A stretch of DNA of 64,000 nucleotides. Source: Portulaca oleracea. Lineage: Eukaryota > Streptophyta > Magnoliopsida > Caryophyllales > Portulacaceae. Under the pieces are notes generated by a model, which did not search any database, had not been told where the DNA came from, and saw only the letters and a program-made list of their open reading frames with translations. Position numbers and translations under genes: made by a program. The stretch is from positions 18,416,332-18,480,331 of the forward strand of contig CM055870.1 of NCBI GenBank assembly GCA_029582165.1. Direction: 5' to 3'. Shown here piece by piece: positions 1 through 10,542 of this stretch. The stretch's first letter is position 1. Every line of letters begins with the position of its first letter.

Positions 1-300
1 CAATGCGATGAATATCATGTCTACCGGCGCAGACCCGGCCTTCCAAGCGCCAATGGCCATCGTCGGGCCTTCACAATGCGACGAGGGCCATTATCGGGCC
101 TTCACAATGCGACAAGGGCCATCATCGGGCCTTCACAATGCGATGAAGATCATGACTACACGGCGCAGACCCGCCTTCCAAGCGCCAGCGGCCATCGTCG
201 GGCCTTCACAATGCGACGAGGGCCATTGTCGGGCCTTCACAATGCGACAAGGGCCATCATCGGGCCTTCACAATGCGATGAACATCATATCGACATCGAC
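1..300. repeat. 31-bp minisatellite with a 135-bp higher-order unit
   Basis: Near-identical 31-base units of the form CATCGTCGGGCCTTCACAAT... repeat from the left window edge. Groups of three are joined by a linker carrying CGGCGCAGACCCGCCTTCCA-type sequence. The first and second groups start at 58 and 193, so the composite unit is about 135 bp, and a partial earlier copy fills 1-57. The array is open in two frames (8-379, 76-348), but the translations are simply the repeat, so I do not call a gene. It lies directly upstream of the polypurine tract and LTR at 404-419, the place where Tat-lineage gypsy elements are known to carry variable tandem repeats in the 3' UTR. Confidence 0.85.
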
Positions 301-403
301 GCAGAACCCAGCTTCCAAGCGTCAACCAGCTTCAGAACAGGCTTCTGATTCATATCCAAGATCATCAAGACTACTTTGATCATCGTTTTACTCAAACTCG
401 ATC

Positions 404-413
404 AAAGTGGGGG
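404..413 (+). promoter_or_regulatory. Polypurine tract of the left gypsy element
   Basis: The run AAAGTGGGGG lies five bases upstream of the LTR start (TGTAGAC at 419). This is the expected primer site for plus-strand DNA synthesis and sets the element's orientation as plus. Confidence 0.75.
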
Positions 414-418
414 CTATC

Positions 419-1472
419 TGTAGACGCTGAATTTTGTATCAGTATTTTAGTACTAGTTTTAGAAAATAAGCTAACCGATTAATTTAGTAGCATGCAAGCT
501 CCACCCACAAGAACCCGTCTGGGTTTTTGGGCTCAAGGCCCGTTGTCTCTCACAAGAAACCCGCCTGGGTTGTTTTCTTGGCGCCGCGGCTAACCTAGCA
601 AAAAAAACATAACCCTAAACCTAATTTCCCCCCTATAAATACCCATCATCCATCACCCACAAAAAAGACCCGAGAATATACTAGGAGTATTGACACTAGT
701 GTATTCTCTCTCTTCTCTCTCCTTTGCATGCTACCTCATTAAAGGTTAGCGTGATTCTTGTATTAATGTGTATAATGTAATTTTACTTTCTTTTGTATCT
801 TTTCTTTCGTTTCTTTGCATGACATTAATGATAAACTCGTGAAATTTATTCAGTTCCTCCCTCTTTTTCAATCTTTCGCTTTAATTTAATTCTAGTAGAG
901 TCTATTCGTTTGAATAGGCGGGTTTGACGATTTTGATTGTCAAATTCGTAACCTTACCCCCGAATCCGTCTTTGGGTTCGTAGGCCGGAGTCTATTTCTT
1001 TAACGGTTCGTTGTTTTATCCTAAAATTCAACTGGCGACTCTAACTTTTTTTCTCTGAAAACCCTTTTTTTTTTTTAACCCTTGACAAGGAACCTAGACG
1101 GGTTCCCTTGTTTTCACCCCGAATCAAAGACATGAACCCAGACGGGTTCCCTGTCTTTTTTTTCCGGTTTTGAAAGAACCCAGCCGGGTTCTGGTTCCTT
1201 TTTCTTTTTTTTTTTCTCTCGGTTTTGTCTGTTGGAACCCAGACGGGTCCCTGGTGTTTTTTCTTCTTTTTTTTCTTTTCTTTCTCTTTTCGTCCTTTTC
1301 TAAGAAAGTCGAGTTTCTGGGTTAAATCAATTTGTCAATTAAAAGTGTCCTTAAAAGTTCAACCTTAATTAAGGATAAGCAATCCTAGTCGTCCCCCAAT
1401 CTAAAAAAAGAGAACATCCTCTCTTTTAAGTAGCGCCGCGAAGAGGTCCGTCGGATTTTTTCGGGGTCTACA
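419..1472 (+). mobile_element. 3' LTR of a Ty3-gypsy (probably Tat-type) retrotransposon
   Basis: The 1,054-bp LTR opens with TGTAGAC and closes with GTCTACA, a perfect 7-base terminal inverted repeat. The polypurine tract lies just upstream and a TATA box lies at 631-640. A palindromic motif close to ACCCAGACGGGTT recurs at least six times (about 508, 553, 1089, 1134, 1173, 1235). The body of the element lies left of the window, so lineage is inferred from the LTR termini and the repeat-bearing 3' UTR. The bases after 1472 (ACCAC) would be the target duplication. The element is inserted in the 3' part of the minus-strand Athila-like element. Confidence 0.8.
631..640 (+). promoter_or_regulatory. 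LTR promoter TATA box
   Basis: CCCTATAAAT lies within the LTR, about 210 bases from its 5' end. It is followed by a CT-rich stretch (about 700-725) that would sit at the start of the R region. It is probably the Pol II promoter of the retroelement; the start site is not determined. Confidence 0.55.
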
Positions 1473-2887
1473 ACCACGTACTTGCTAAGAATCTCAACTC
1501 TCCACCGCGAAAATGCAATGCACTAATGACAATCAAGAGGACTTTTAAGGATTGTAACGGGGTTAGGTTAAAGGGTAAGAAGTGGAAAATATTTGGGATA
1601 TGTGGAGCTAAAAGCCAAAGCTTGAAACTAAATCACACCAATTCAACATACTATCATTCTCACCACTTATAGTCAATCCAAATCAACAAATCAACCCCAC
1701 AATCAATTGGAAACTTGCTTCAAAACAAAAGAAACACAATGCTAAACACCTTTATTCTCTTTTTTTTCATTTTTCAGAAATTTCCTGATTTTTTCTCTTT
1801 TTTTTCACACTTTTCTGTTCTTTTTTGTTTTTTTCTCTTTTTCTCTTTTTTTTCATTGATTAAAACAGTCACACACATATACAACACACTAGGCAAGCTC
1901 CAATTAACAACAACCTCAATGAACTCAATTGGGGAATCAAACCAATATTTACAACTCAAACCAATCCCCGCCTCAAACCAAACCACAAAAGTAACCACAA
2001 TCAACCCAACTTCATACTCAAAACATTTCAAGCAATGGCTTAAGGATAGGAATTATGTAATCGGCCAGTGGCTTATAATGCGGGTTATCCAGAAAAGAAA
2101 TGGTCAAGGCAAGAAGGGGCTAACTACGGATATTATGATATAAACAGGTGGCCAAGGCTTTCAGGTTCATTCCTAATGCCTCTATCATCTTGTCAAAGTA
2201 CAACGCATGGCAATTTCAAGGAGATGCAAAGCAAATGAAGGAGGATGCCACAATGGTGAGTCACTCATGGAAATAAGACTAATAAAAATGATTAGTCTTT
2301 TCTTTTAGGCTTATGTGGACTCACGGGTAACGCTCAACAATCAATACCCAGTTTAAAAAGATATACATATGCACAATTCTCTCTTAAAATAGTGACAAAG
2401 GTAATCGGTCTCATTTTCCTAGCACAATTCTCACAACATTTAGCTTCACAACTCATGTGAATTCACAAAACTTCACAAATGGGCTATGCAAGATTAAATC
2501 AAGTCAAAAGAAAACTATCTCGCCTAATCCTACTCAAAACTTTTCTTTTTTTTAATTTTTCCAGATTTTCTAATTTTTTTGAGATTTTTTCAAATTTTTT
2601 TTCAAAAACTTTACAAGACTCAAAAAGAAAATGAGAAAATAAAAAAAACTAAAACAAACTACGAAAAAGAAGAAACTAAACTAGAAAAACAAAGAAAATC
2701 AAACCAAATCAAAACAAAAAGACTCAAAATAAGTAAAAATCAAAATAAAAAGACTCAAAATACACATATACACAAAGATGGATAAGAAAAACCCCCCTCC
2801 CCCCATGCTTGAACCTAGCATTGTCCGCAATGCAAAACATAACACTAGAAACAAAGGAGGGATGGAGAAGGAAACCACATAGATGAG
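1473..2887 (-). other. 3' untranslated part of the Athila-like element
   Basis: No convincing gene. The region alternates poly-pyrimidine stretches (1752-1860, T-rich on plus) with a poly-purine stretch (2620-2770, A-rich on plus). The short open frames here (1715-2143, 2579-2785) are products of this composition. A block at 2793-2840 with C-runs followed by CATGCTTGAACCTAGCATTG resembles a conserved non-coding block of Athila-like elements (recalled, not checked). Confidence 0.5.
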
Positions 2888-2989
2888 TCAAGGAGGAGGA
2901 ACCCCGCCTTTACCCCGACCCGTGCTTGCATCAGCTTTCCTCCTCTTTGAAGAAGGTTCCTCTTGAACTTGACCGTGTCCCCTAGCCAT
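2888..2989 (-). CDS. Small basic ORF in the Athila-like 3' region
   Basis: A 33-codon frame starts MARGHGQVQEEPSSKRRKAD and ends in a glycine/proline-rich tail before TGA. It has a basic SKRRK stretch like a nuclear-localisation signal. Athila elements often carry an extra ORF after pol whose start resembles this; here it is cut short. I cannot assign a function, and it may be only the relic of such an ORF. Confidence 0.3.
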   Translation of the reverse strand: MARGHGQVQEEPSSKRRKADASTGRGKGGVPPP

Positions 2990-3644
2990 CTTTCAACAAC
3001 AAGATTCGACAACAACGTTAGTTATATACAAAAGTGCAAAAGACTCAAAATCGATGGTGAAGTTAGGTTGTACATGCCATCGAATACTCAAAAACAAAAC
3101 AAAGAAACACGAACCGAGACACCTAAGACAAAAATCTAGGAAATAGGTAAGCTAAAACAATATTTACTACCCACCAAACTAAAAAAAACCAAAATCAAGA
3201 GCTACACTACTAGGAACACTACAATGGTGGATGACAAAGTATATACAAAACACCACAACTCTTAACTACAACTAAATGAAACTATATCGAAAACAAGAAC
3301 AAGTTAGCTATACACAAGGACTAAATTATTACCACCAAGACTCAAAGTATCTGCAATTAACCGAGTATACATACTAACTCTTGAGACAAACCACTCCAAA
3401 CACACAACCAAATCAAACCCAAAGCATAACAATTACTCTCCAATTAATTCAACCAAGATAAGAGAAATCAAAGTTGAACAATTTAAACAAAATTAGCAAT
3501 AGGGTTCGAATTAACCTCAAGAATTGAATAGGGCATCCACCAAATCAAACCAATTAAGCACAAATAAACCCTAAATTCAAACACCATGACAATGTATCTC
3601 AAAAATTAGCAAATTAAGCAAAGAAAACTAAAAATTAACAAGAA

Positions 3645-4259
3645 TCAAACCTGTGTTACAAGAGAATAAGGGAAGAAAAGAGGAAGAAACTTGGAATGGT
3701 TGGGGTTTAGGGTTGAAGAGTGGAATGTAGTGTGGTGGGGGTGAAGTGTGGCGCTAGGTTGGCTCTGTGGTGGCTGTGCGAAGGGCGAGCGCTGGGATGG
3801 GGCGAAAGTAGGCTGGGCGAAGCAGCCTCGGCGAGCAAAAGAGAAGAAGAATGGGGGCGCAGATGGGGCTTGCTTGTGCGAGTGGAGGGAATGGCGGAGC
3901 AGGGCTGGGCGTGCGAAGAATGAGTGGGGCGAATGTGCGAGAAAGGGAGGAGAAGAAAGAAGCTGGAGAATCTGGGAGATGGACACGGACCGAGACAAGA
4001 GAGAAAACAAGCTGAGTTTAATTTTTTTAGGGTTTCGATGAGGACACGGACCGTGCCTCTTTACCTGCTGAATTGCTTGACTGTCTGGAGGAGCGCACGG
4101 TCCGTGCTCAAGTAGGCACGACCCGTGCTCCTTTGCTTGCTGCTCTTCTGGACCTTCTGGAGGGGTGCACTGACCGCGCCTCAGTGGACACCACCCGTGC
4201 CCCCTTCCTTTCACCTTGTATGGTCTTGAGTTCGACCCCCACAACTCCCTAACTCTCAA
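3645..4259 (-). pseudogene. Low-complexity frame with CACGG-N-CCGTG palindromes
   Basis: A 204-codon open frame on the minus strand whose N-terminal part carries repeated HGPCP/GHGWC-like units, generated by recurring CACGGACCGTGCC motifs (4033, 4094, 4166 and weaker copies). The C-terminal half is serine/proline/phenylalanine-rich without a domain. It lies in the 3' non-coding region of the Athila-like element. The same DNA motif is in that element's 5' LTR (19420-19570), which argues that the signal is in the DNA and not in a protein. Confidence 0.3.
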
Positions 4260-4622
4260 TCATACATTTTTCTCTTACATTTCACTCATTCTTCTTACAA
4301 TCCATCCTTTTCCACTCAAAATTTTTTCTTCACTCATTTATTTTTCAACTCCCTCTTTTTTTACTTCTCTCATTTTTTTGTTTTTTCTATATTTTTTTTC
4401 TTTCTTTTTTTTTCTCAAAAATTTCCTCAATACAAAAACAAAAGAAAAGAAAAGAAACCTCTAAAAATCCTAAAAAGTTGAAAAATAAATTACGAAAAAT
4501 CTAAAAATCCTAAAAATAAAAACAAAAATGTAAAATAAAAAAAAATAAAAATAAAGCATTAAAAACTTGGGTTGCCTCCCAAGAAGCGCTTGTTTAACGT
4601 CCTAAGCTAGACAAGGTACCTC
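4260..4622. other. Pyrimidine/purine mirror tract and conserved Athila block
   Basis: T/C-rich on plus from 4265 to 4425, then A-rich from 4430 to 4560, then the block GGGTTGCCTCCCAAGAAGCG immediately before the gag-protease stop. No gene is visible. Confidence 0.5.
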
Positions 4623-7268
4623 TTAATCCCGTGAATAATCCATAACTCCATAGCCAAAGGCTTTAGGAGTTCCATCTTGTAAAGTACCTTCAATCATCTT
4701 CAAATTGACCCTACAGCTTGGGTCAAACTCATCATTTCCTTCAGAAATGGAGGGATCTCCATCATCAAACCTGAAAATCTCATTGAAAGCAACCTTGTCA
4801 AAAGTATAAGGCACATTCTTGGTGATGATAGATGGGGGCAAAACTTCTTTTATCCCCACCCTTGCATCGCCAAGTTCATGGCCTTTATCAATAAATAAAC
4901 CACAAGGATTTTTAAAAAAATTTTCACGAGATTTCTCAAGGTTTTCACCTTCAACACCACGCACACAATCATCATGTGTCTCACAAACCAAACCATCAAC
5001 ATGCTCATCCTTTTCACATAGCACATCAACACCAAAACAAGGGGAAACTTCTCGTGGCAAAACATCACGGAATAAGTCAAATTCAAGTTCATGTTCCCCT
5101 ATCCTAAACTTCATCTTCCCACATTGTACATCAATGACACACCCTACAGTAGCAAGAAAAGGTCTCCCCAAAATGATTTGGGTACGGGAATCCTCGGGCA
5201 TATCAAGGATGGCAAAATCAATCGGCACATAGCAATCACCCACCTTAAGGGGAAAGTCCTCCTAAATACCCCTAGGGTACTTGATGGAACGATCCGCCAT
5301 TTGCAATGACATAGTGGTTGGTCTCAACTCTCCTAGGTTCAACCGTTCATACAAAGAATAGGGCATTAAGCTAACACTAGAGCCCACATCACACAAAGCT
5401 CGATCAACGGTTAAACTACCTAGGCCACATGGGATATTAAAGCTTCCCGGGTCCTTAAGCTTAGGAGTAAGCTTGTTAAGAACCACGAAACTACACTCTT
5501 CAGTCAATGCAACTTCCTCAATTTCATCAATTTTCCTCTTTTTAGAGAGGATTTCTTTCAAAAACTTTGCATACAAAGGCATTTGAGATAAAGCATCCAA
5601 AAACGGCACATTCACATTCAATTTCTTTAACATATTAAAGAACTTGCCGAATTTTGCATCGAATTTAGCCTTAGCATATCTTTGAGGAAAAGGTAACGGT
5701 GGTTTGTAAACTCTAGAGGGAGATGAAGGTCGGGTTTCGGTGTTCTCTTTTGAAGGTTTACTCCCATCAACCTTCTCACTAGGCTTCTCAACCTCAACCT
5801 CAACCCCCCCATTCTTAGCATTTGGCAAGCTAGGTCCCTCATATTGTGTCCCACTCCTTAAAATAAGGGCATTGCATTGGGCATTAGGGTTAGGAATGGG
5901 TTGTCCGGGTAGTGATCCCGGAGGAGGTGTGGAGGTACTAGCTTGAATAGCAATTTGGTTCTCAAGCATTCGATTGTGGGCGCTCATAAGGTCAACTTTC
6001 GTAGCTAAGGCCTTAATCACCTCATCTTGTCTCTTTTGATGCTCGAGTTGTCGTTGTTGGTGTTGTTGTTGAGACAACATTAAAGCTTGTATCATGCCCT
6101 CTAGGTCAGGCTTTTGGGAAGCTTGTGGTGGAGGTGCTTGGGTTTGTCTTTGCCCTTGGGGTTGACCCATTTGGTTATTGTTCCGGTAAGAAAAGTTCGG
6201 GTGGAACCTAAGACCGGGATTATAAGTATTGGAAAAAGGGTCAAAGTTTTTCCTATTAGAAGGGTTACCAACGTAGTTAACCACTTCGGTCGATTCATCG
6301 CTAACCAACCCACTAGGACAATTCAAGGTCTCATGTTCATATGATTGACACGACGCACATGGTTGGGGAGCGGGAGCATTCACATTCAACATATCCATCT
6401 TTTTAGTCATTGCATCCAATTTAACATTCAACATAGAAATAGCATCAACATCGTACTTACCTCCCGTCCTCTTGGAACGGGGCTTTGACCATTAGTAGCT
6501 ATTGATCGCCATTTCCTCAATCAAAGTTTGAAGTTCCGCCACTGTTTTGGACATGACGTTGCCTCCCGCCGCCGCCAAGATGTTAGCCCTCAAGTTGTCA
6601 TCCACCCCATTGTAGAAAGCTTGTATCGGGACCCATGGTTCAAAACCATGGTGGGGGCATTGACGTAAGAGGTCCTTGAACCTCTCCCATGCTTCATAGA
6701 GGAACTCATCCGACTCTTGGACAAATGTTGAAATTTGATTCCGGAGGCTCGTCAACTTGCTAGGAGGAAAGTACTTCGTCAAGAATACGCTAGCAAGTTG
6801 GTCAAAAGTGGTGATGGCGGAGCTTGATGGAAGAGAGTCCATCCACTCCCACGCCTTCCCCTCAAGTGAGAAGGGAAACAATCGCAGCTTGATTGCATCG
6901 GGCGTTGCACCATTTGCCTTAAAAGTCTCACATGCTTGGTTGAAGAGGCGAAGGTGCCGGTTGGGATCTTCATTGGGAAGGCCATGGAATGGGTTGGCCT
7001 TCACCAAATTGATGAGTGAACTCCTCAGCTCGAAATCATTAGAATCCACATTTGGAGGATTTATGGCGGAGGGTTGATTTGTGACGTTGGGCATCACATA
7101 AGAGCCAAGCGTGACTCTAGGCTCGCCACCGCCACCAGACATGACGTTTTTTCGCTTGGAGTTTTCTTCTTGCTTTCTCCGGGCGTGCTCTAACTTTTGC
7201 TTCTTCCGCCGGGAGCGAAAGGTTCTTTCGATTTCAGGATCAAACTCGAGGAGTGGAGCTTTTTGCAT
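4623..7268 (-). pseudogene. Athila-type gag-protease polyprotein, two nonsense codons
   Basis: One frame runs from ATG at 7268 (MQKAPLLEFDPEIE) to 4623, about 882 codons. It is broken only by TAA at 6492-6494 (after MAINSY) and TAG at about 5259-5261 (after KYPRGI). An in-frame ATG at 7319 would add 17 hydrophobic residues; I prefer 7268 because the sequence after it matches the usual charged gag start. The order is: a capsid-like Retrotrans_gag region (about 7000-6550; motifs NPFHGLPNEDP and FPPSKLTSLRNQ), a CCHC zinc knuckle CASCQSYEHETLNC (6318-6359; C-x2-C-x4-H-x4-C), a Q-rich linker, then an aspartic protease whose catalytic Asp lies in ALCDVGSSVSLMP (Asp codon 5388-5390) and whose C-terminal half contains IILGRPFLATVG. 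Gag would form the particle and protease would mature it. No RT follows. The two point stops without frameshifts suggest fairly recent inactivation. Confidence 0.85.
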
Positions 7269-7382
7269 GCACGTAGAGTATACCTGGCAAGACAAAACCA
7301 AAACACCAAGGAAAATCAAAACAGAAAATAAATGACTTAGGCAACCTTAGGATATTCGTTCAATTGCTGGCTAGGGACAAAG

Positions 7383-7400
7383 TCCCCGGCAACGGCGCCA
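7383..7400 (-). promoter_or_regulatory. Primer-binding site, tRNA-Asp type
   Basis: On the minus strand this reads TGGCGCCGTTGCCGGGGA, complementary to the 3' end of plant tRNA-Asp, as is usual for Athila. It lies six bases from the LTR end (TATCA on minus at 7411-7407) and fixes both orientation and lineage. Confidence 0.8.
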
Positions 7401-7406
7401 AAAACT

Positions 7407-7492
7407 TGATAGGCCGCAAGTGCACGGGTGAAATTGTAGCATGAATCAAGGTCGTTCCCACAGGGACTTTTCCTTTCAACGCACTGAACTAG
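7407..7492 (-). mobile_element. Athila-like 5' LTR, PBS-proximal fragment
   Basis: Starts TGATAGG on plus (CCTATCA on minus) next to the primer site. It is interrupted after 86 bases by the Tekay element and resumes at 18457. The five bases 7488-7492 (ACTAG) are the target duplication. Confidence 0.8.
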
Positions 7493-10400
7493 TGTAATAA
7501 CCCGCCCCAAAATCACGATTAATTAAGTACTAATTACCGTAATTATCTAAATTACGTATAAATTTTTTCGCATTTACTTTTAATTATTTATTTTATTGGT
7601 GTCAAGTCTCGTGCAGGAGATGGCAAAGGGTATTAAGTTACGGGTTCATAAACCTTTAATTCACTTTAATTACCCGTTAAGTTAATTTATATCGGGTTTT
7701 ACCGTTTACGTTATTTCTTTAACTGAAAGGGGTTTAATTATTTTACTTCTCAACGTTTATATTTTATTATCCAAACCTTAATTTATTTTATTTTAGATTA
7801 TGTTTATTTTATTTTAGTACAAGTAATATTTATGTTCCATTCATTTAATTTTATTAGTTCAAGTTCTATTTTATTTTAACCCAATTGTTACCAATTAATT
7901 TTATTTAGTGCAAACTAATTTTATTAAACTAGTATTTATTTACAATTTATTTTACTTAATCAAAATTCAGATTTGTTAAGTATTAGTTAGTGTTTTAATT
8001 AAGTGGAGGGAAAATATACTACTAATGGGTATTAGTAAACCCATTTCCTCATTCTAATTTCTGAAACACACATCACTTTCTCTCCCTGCTTCCCTCCTCC
8101 TCTCTGCCCAGCCAGCCACAGCAGCCCACCACCGGCCATTTTTTCCGGCCACCGGAGCCAGCCACCGCCGCCACCTCTCGCCGGCCGCCACCTCCTTCCT
8201 CCTCTCTTGTGTTTTCATCAAATTTTAACCCCAAGGGTAATCTCTCAAACCCCCAAATTCAATTCTTTTAAACCCTAATCTGAGTTTTATGTCTTATATG
8301 TGTAATTCTTGTAAATTCTACCTCTTTTACTCTCTTTAATCATGAATTCAAAGTTATGATTGTATTAGTCAAATTAGGGTTTGAGTTTAGAGTATCTGCA
8401 TGTGAAATTTGAGGTGTTCTTGAGGTTTTCTTGATGATTTCTTAATGGATGATGATTTAATCTTAATGCATGTGAGTTTCTTGATGAGATTCTGAGTATT
8501 AAGGGTTGTTTATAAAAGTTAAGTTTGATGTTTAAGTGTTGTTATGTTTAATTTGGGTGAATTGATGACATTTTGGTGAAAGAGTGCTAAATTAATTTGT
8601 ATATGAAAGAATGCATGTTGAATCCATGGATGCATGTGAAATTTAAGGTCTTTGATGAGCTAAGTTGTGAAGGTTTAATTCTGGAAATATGGTAGATAAT
8701 AGCTAAAATGAAGTTTGGTAAGGAATTAGTATGAATTAAGAGCTTTAAAACATCATTAGAGTTGAGTTTAAGTGCAAGAAAGATTCTGCTCAATTTCTGG
8801 AAAATTACAGAGACTTGAAAGTTGGATTTTTACACAGATTTTTACTCCATGAGATAGCCCAAAGTGTTAGCTAACCATAGGCTTTGGAATTTCTAAATTC
8901 CGACTTGTATAGGCCGACATATAGCCAAAACCGTAACATTGCGTTTCGGAATACGTTTCTGGAGTCAGTATCTTGAGGGTTGTTTTTCGTCCCTTTGGAG
9001 ACCTCTTTAGTTTTTGTGGTAAACATGAAAGTTTTAGGTCACCTTGCAAGCTTTCCGGAAAGGTATGGTTTGTATTTATCCGATGTCGGGAGTGTGAGAT
9101 ATGAGCCCGGGAAGAAGGGCTGTCTACTTGAAGTTTCTGCCCAGTTTACACTTTATAAAATTCCATCTCTAAGGCCCTAAATCAAGCCAATAGGGAACTT
9201 TAAGCATTGATAAGTTATGGTTATATGTTATAATCTTAGGTTAAAGTCGTAAGGGTGAAAAGTATGGTTTTAGAAGCCTAAATATGTCCTAAGGCCATTT
9301 AGCCAAGGGTGGTGATTTAAACACAAGTTATATATATCTCCAAATGAGTGTTAGCTTAAGAGTTCAATATCTTTGAGTTGGTCAAGGTTTTATCTAGCTA
9401 ATGACTTCCAAGTTCTAAATAGCTCTCAAGTTAAGTTCCTCTAAGTTCTCAACTCAAATTTATTTCTCAAACTCCATAATTCATTCTTCTTTCATCAACC
9501 GTGTCATCGACATCGTTTTTCTCTAAATAAGTCTAGAGGAACCCTTTTAATTTCATATTCACCTCCAATCTTTGGTTCCTATACTTCATTAATGTAAGCT
9601 ATCTTTCCAAGGTCCAAGTGCCCTTCTTTGATTTCACCTTTCTACATCAATTTCTCTATGTAATTTCATTCCGGATTTCGTAAATTATTCTATCTTAGCT
9701 TGTCCGGGCCCATTTTGGAGCCCTTCCTCTCAGTTTTAGCCTCTAGTTTTGTTGACAAAGTTGTAGATTATGATTTTCCCTATTCCGAGATGTACTCGTT
9801 TGCTTCATTCCGGTTTTTCTAGCTCAAGTTATGCTATAAACTTTATTTTTATAAAACCTGAATTTTCTCTCTAAGTTATTTTCTTTTATAATTTCTCAAG
9901 TTACTAAGTATTTGAAGTTAGCTAAGAACCTCTTCGGTTCTTCATTTTCACTTATTCTTATTCTAGTTGTCAAGTCGCCCAAGTCAACTCAGAACCGAGA
10001 CGCACCACCTAAGCTCACGTCATCTCAAGGTACGCAAATTGTCCAACCTTTACCGCCTTAGCGCGTTCATGATTCATGTATTATCAAGTTTTATGCTTTA
10101 TGTAAATCTTTTATGTTTTAAGGTGGACCCGTCTTATGCTATCATTTATATGTTTATTCATGTTTTAGCACCGATCGATCAGTGCCTTGACACGCTGTCG
10201 CATCGCTTAGCGGTCACCCAATCCAAATCTAGATCGATTTGGGCATGCGCGTGTGTGAGCTGTTTGCACCGATCATGAGGGTTCCACGTTTTTATTCATC
10301 TAGCTTACTACAGCGCTATTCATGTATGTTATATATGTACTTCATTTCAGTTTATCGCTTCTACCCCCGCCCCTTGTTTTCAAAATGATTTAAATCCGGC

Positions 10401-10542
10401 ACTGAAACCGTTTTCGAACGGTTTTACGTGTTGGAGATTTACGTACTGAGTGTTTCCCCACTCACTTTTCGCAATGTTTTAATGTTTTGTTTTAGGAGGT
10501 TCGAGCTCCCAAGGTCAAGGCAAAGTCGTTCAGAAGTAATCC
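7493..10542 (+). repeat. Tekay 5' LTR, 3' end missing
   Basis: Matches 15186-18157 along its length with scattered substitutions and small indels. For example, a GC-rich tract near 8100-8210 is longer here than its counterpart near 15780-15860. Homology stops after AGAAGTAATCC (10542), so the last 294 bases of the LTR, the primer site and gag are lost. The paired short ORFs (8587/16241, 8867/16522, 8980/16635) are LTR sequence and not genes. Confidence 0.85.

Noticed and set aside
8..379. Overlapping 123- and 90-codon frames
   Set aside because: They are translations of a minisatellite whose unit length leaves frames open; no start context or domain.
3720..4115. Four plus-strand frames opposite the minus-strand frame
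   Set aside because: GC-rich shadows of the CACGG repeat region in a retroelement.
8587..9180. Three small ORFs with exact partners at 16241-16835
   Set aside because: They lie in the paired LTRs of the Tekay element; duplication explains the conservation.
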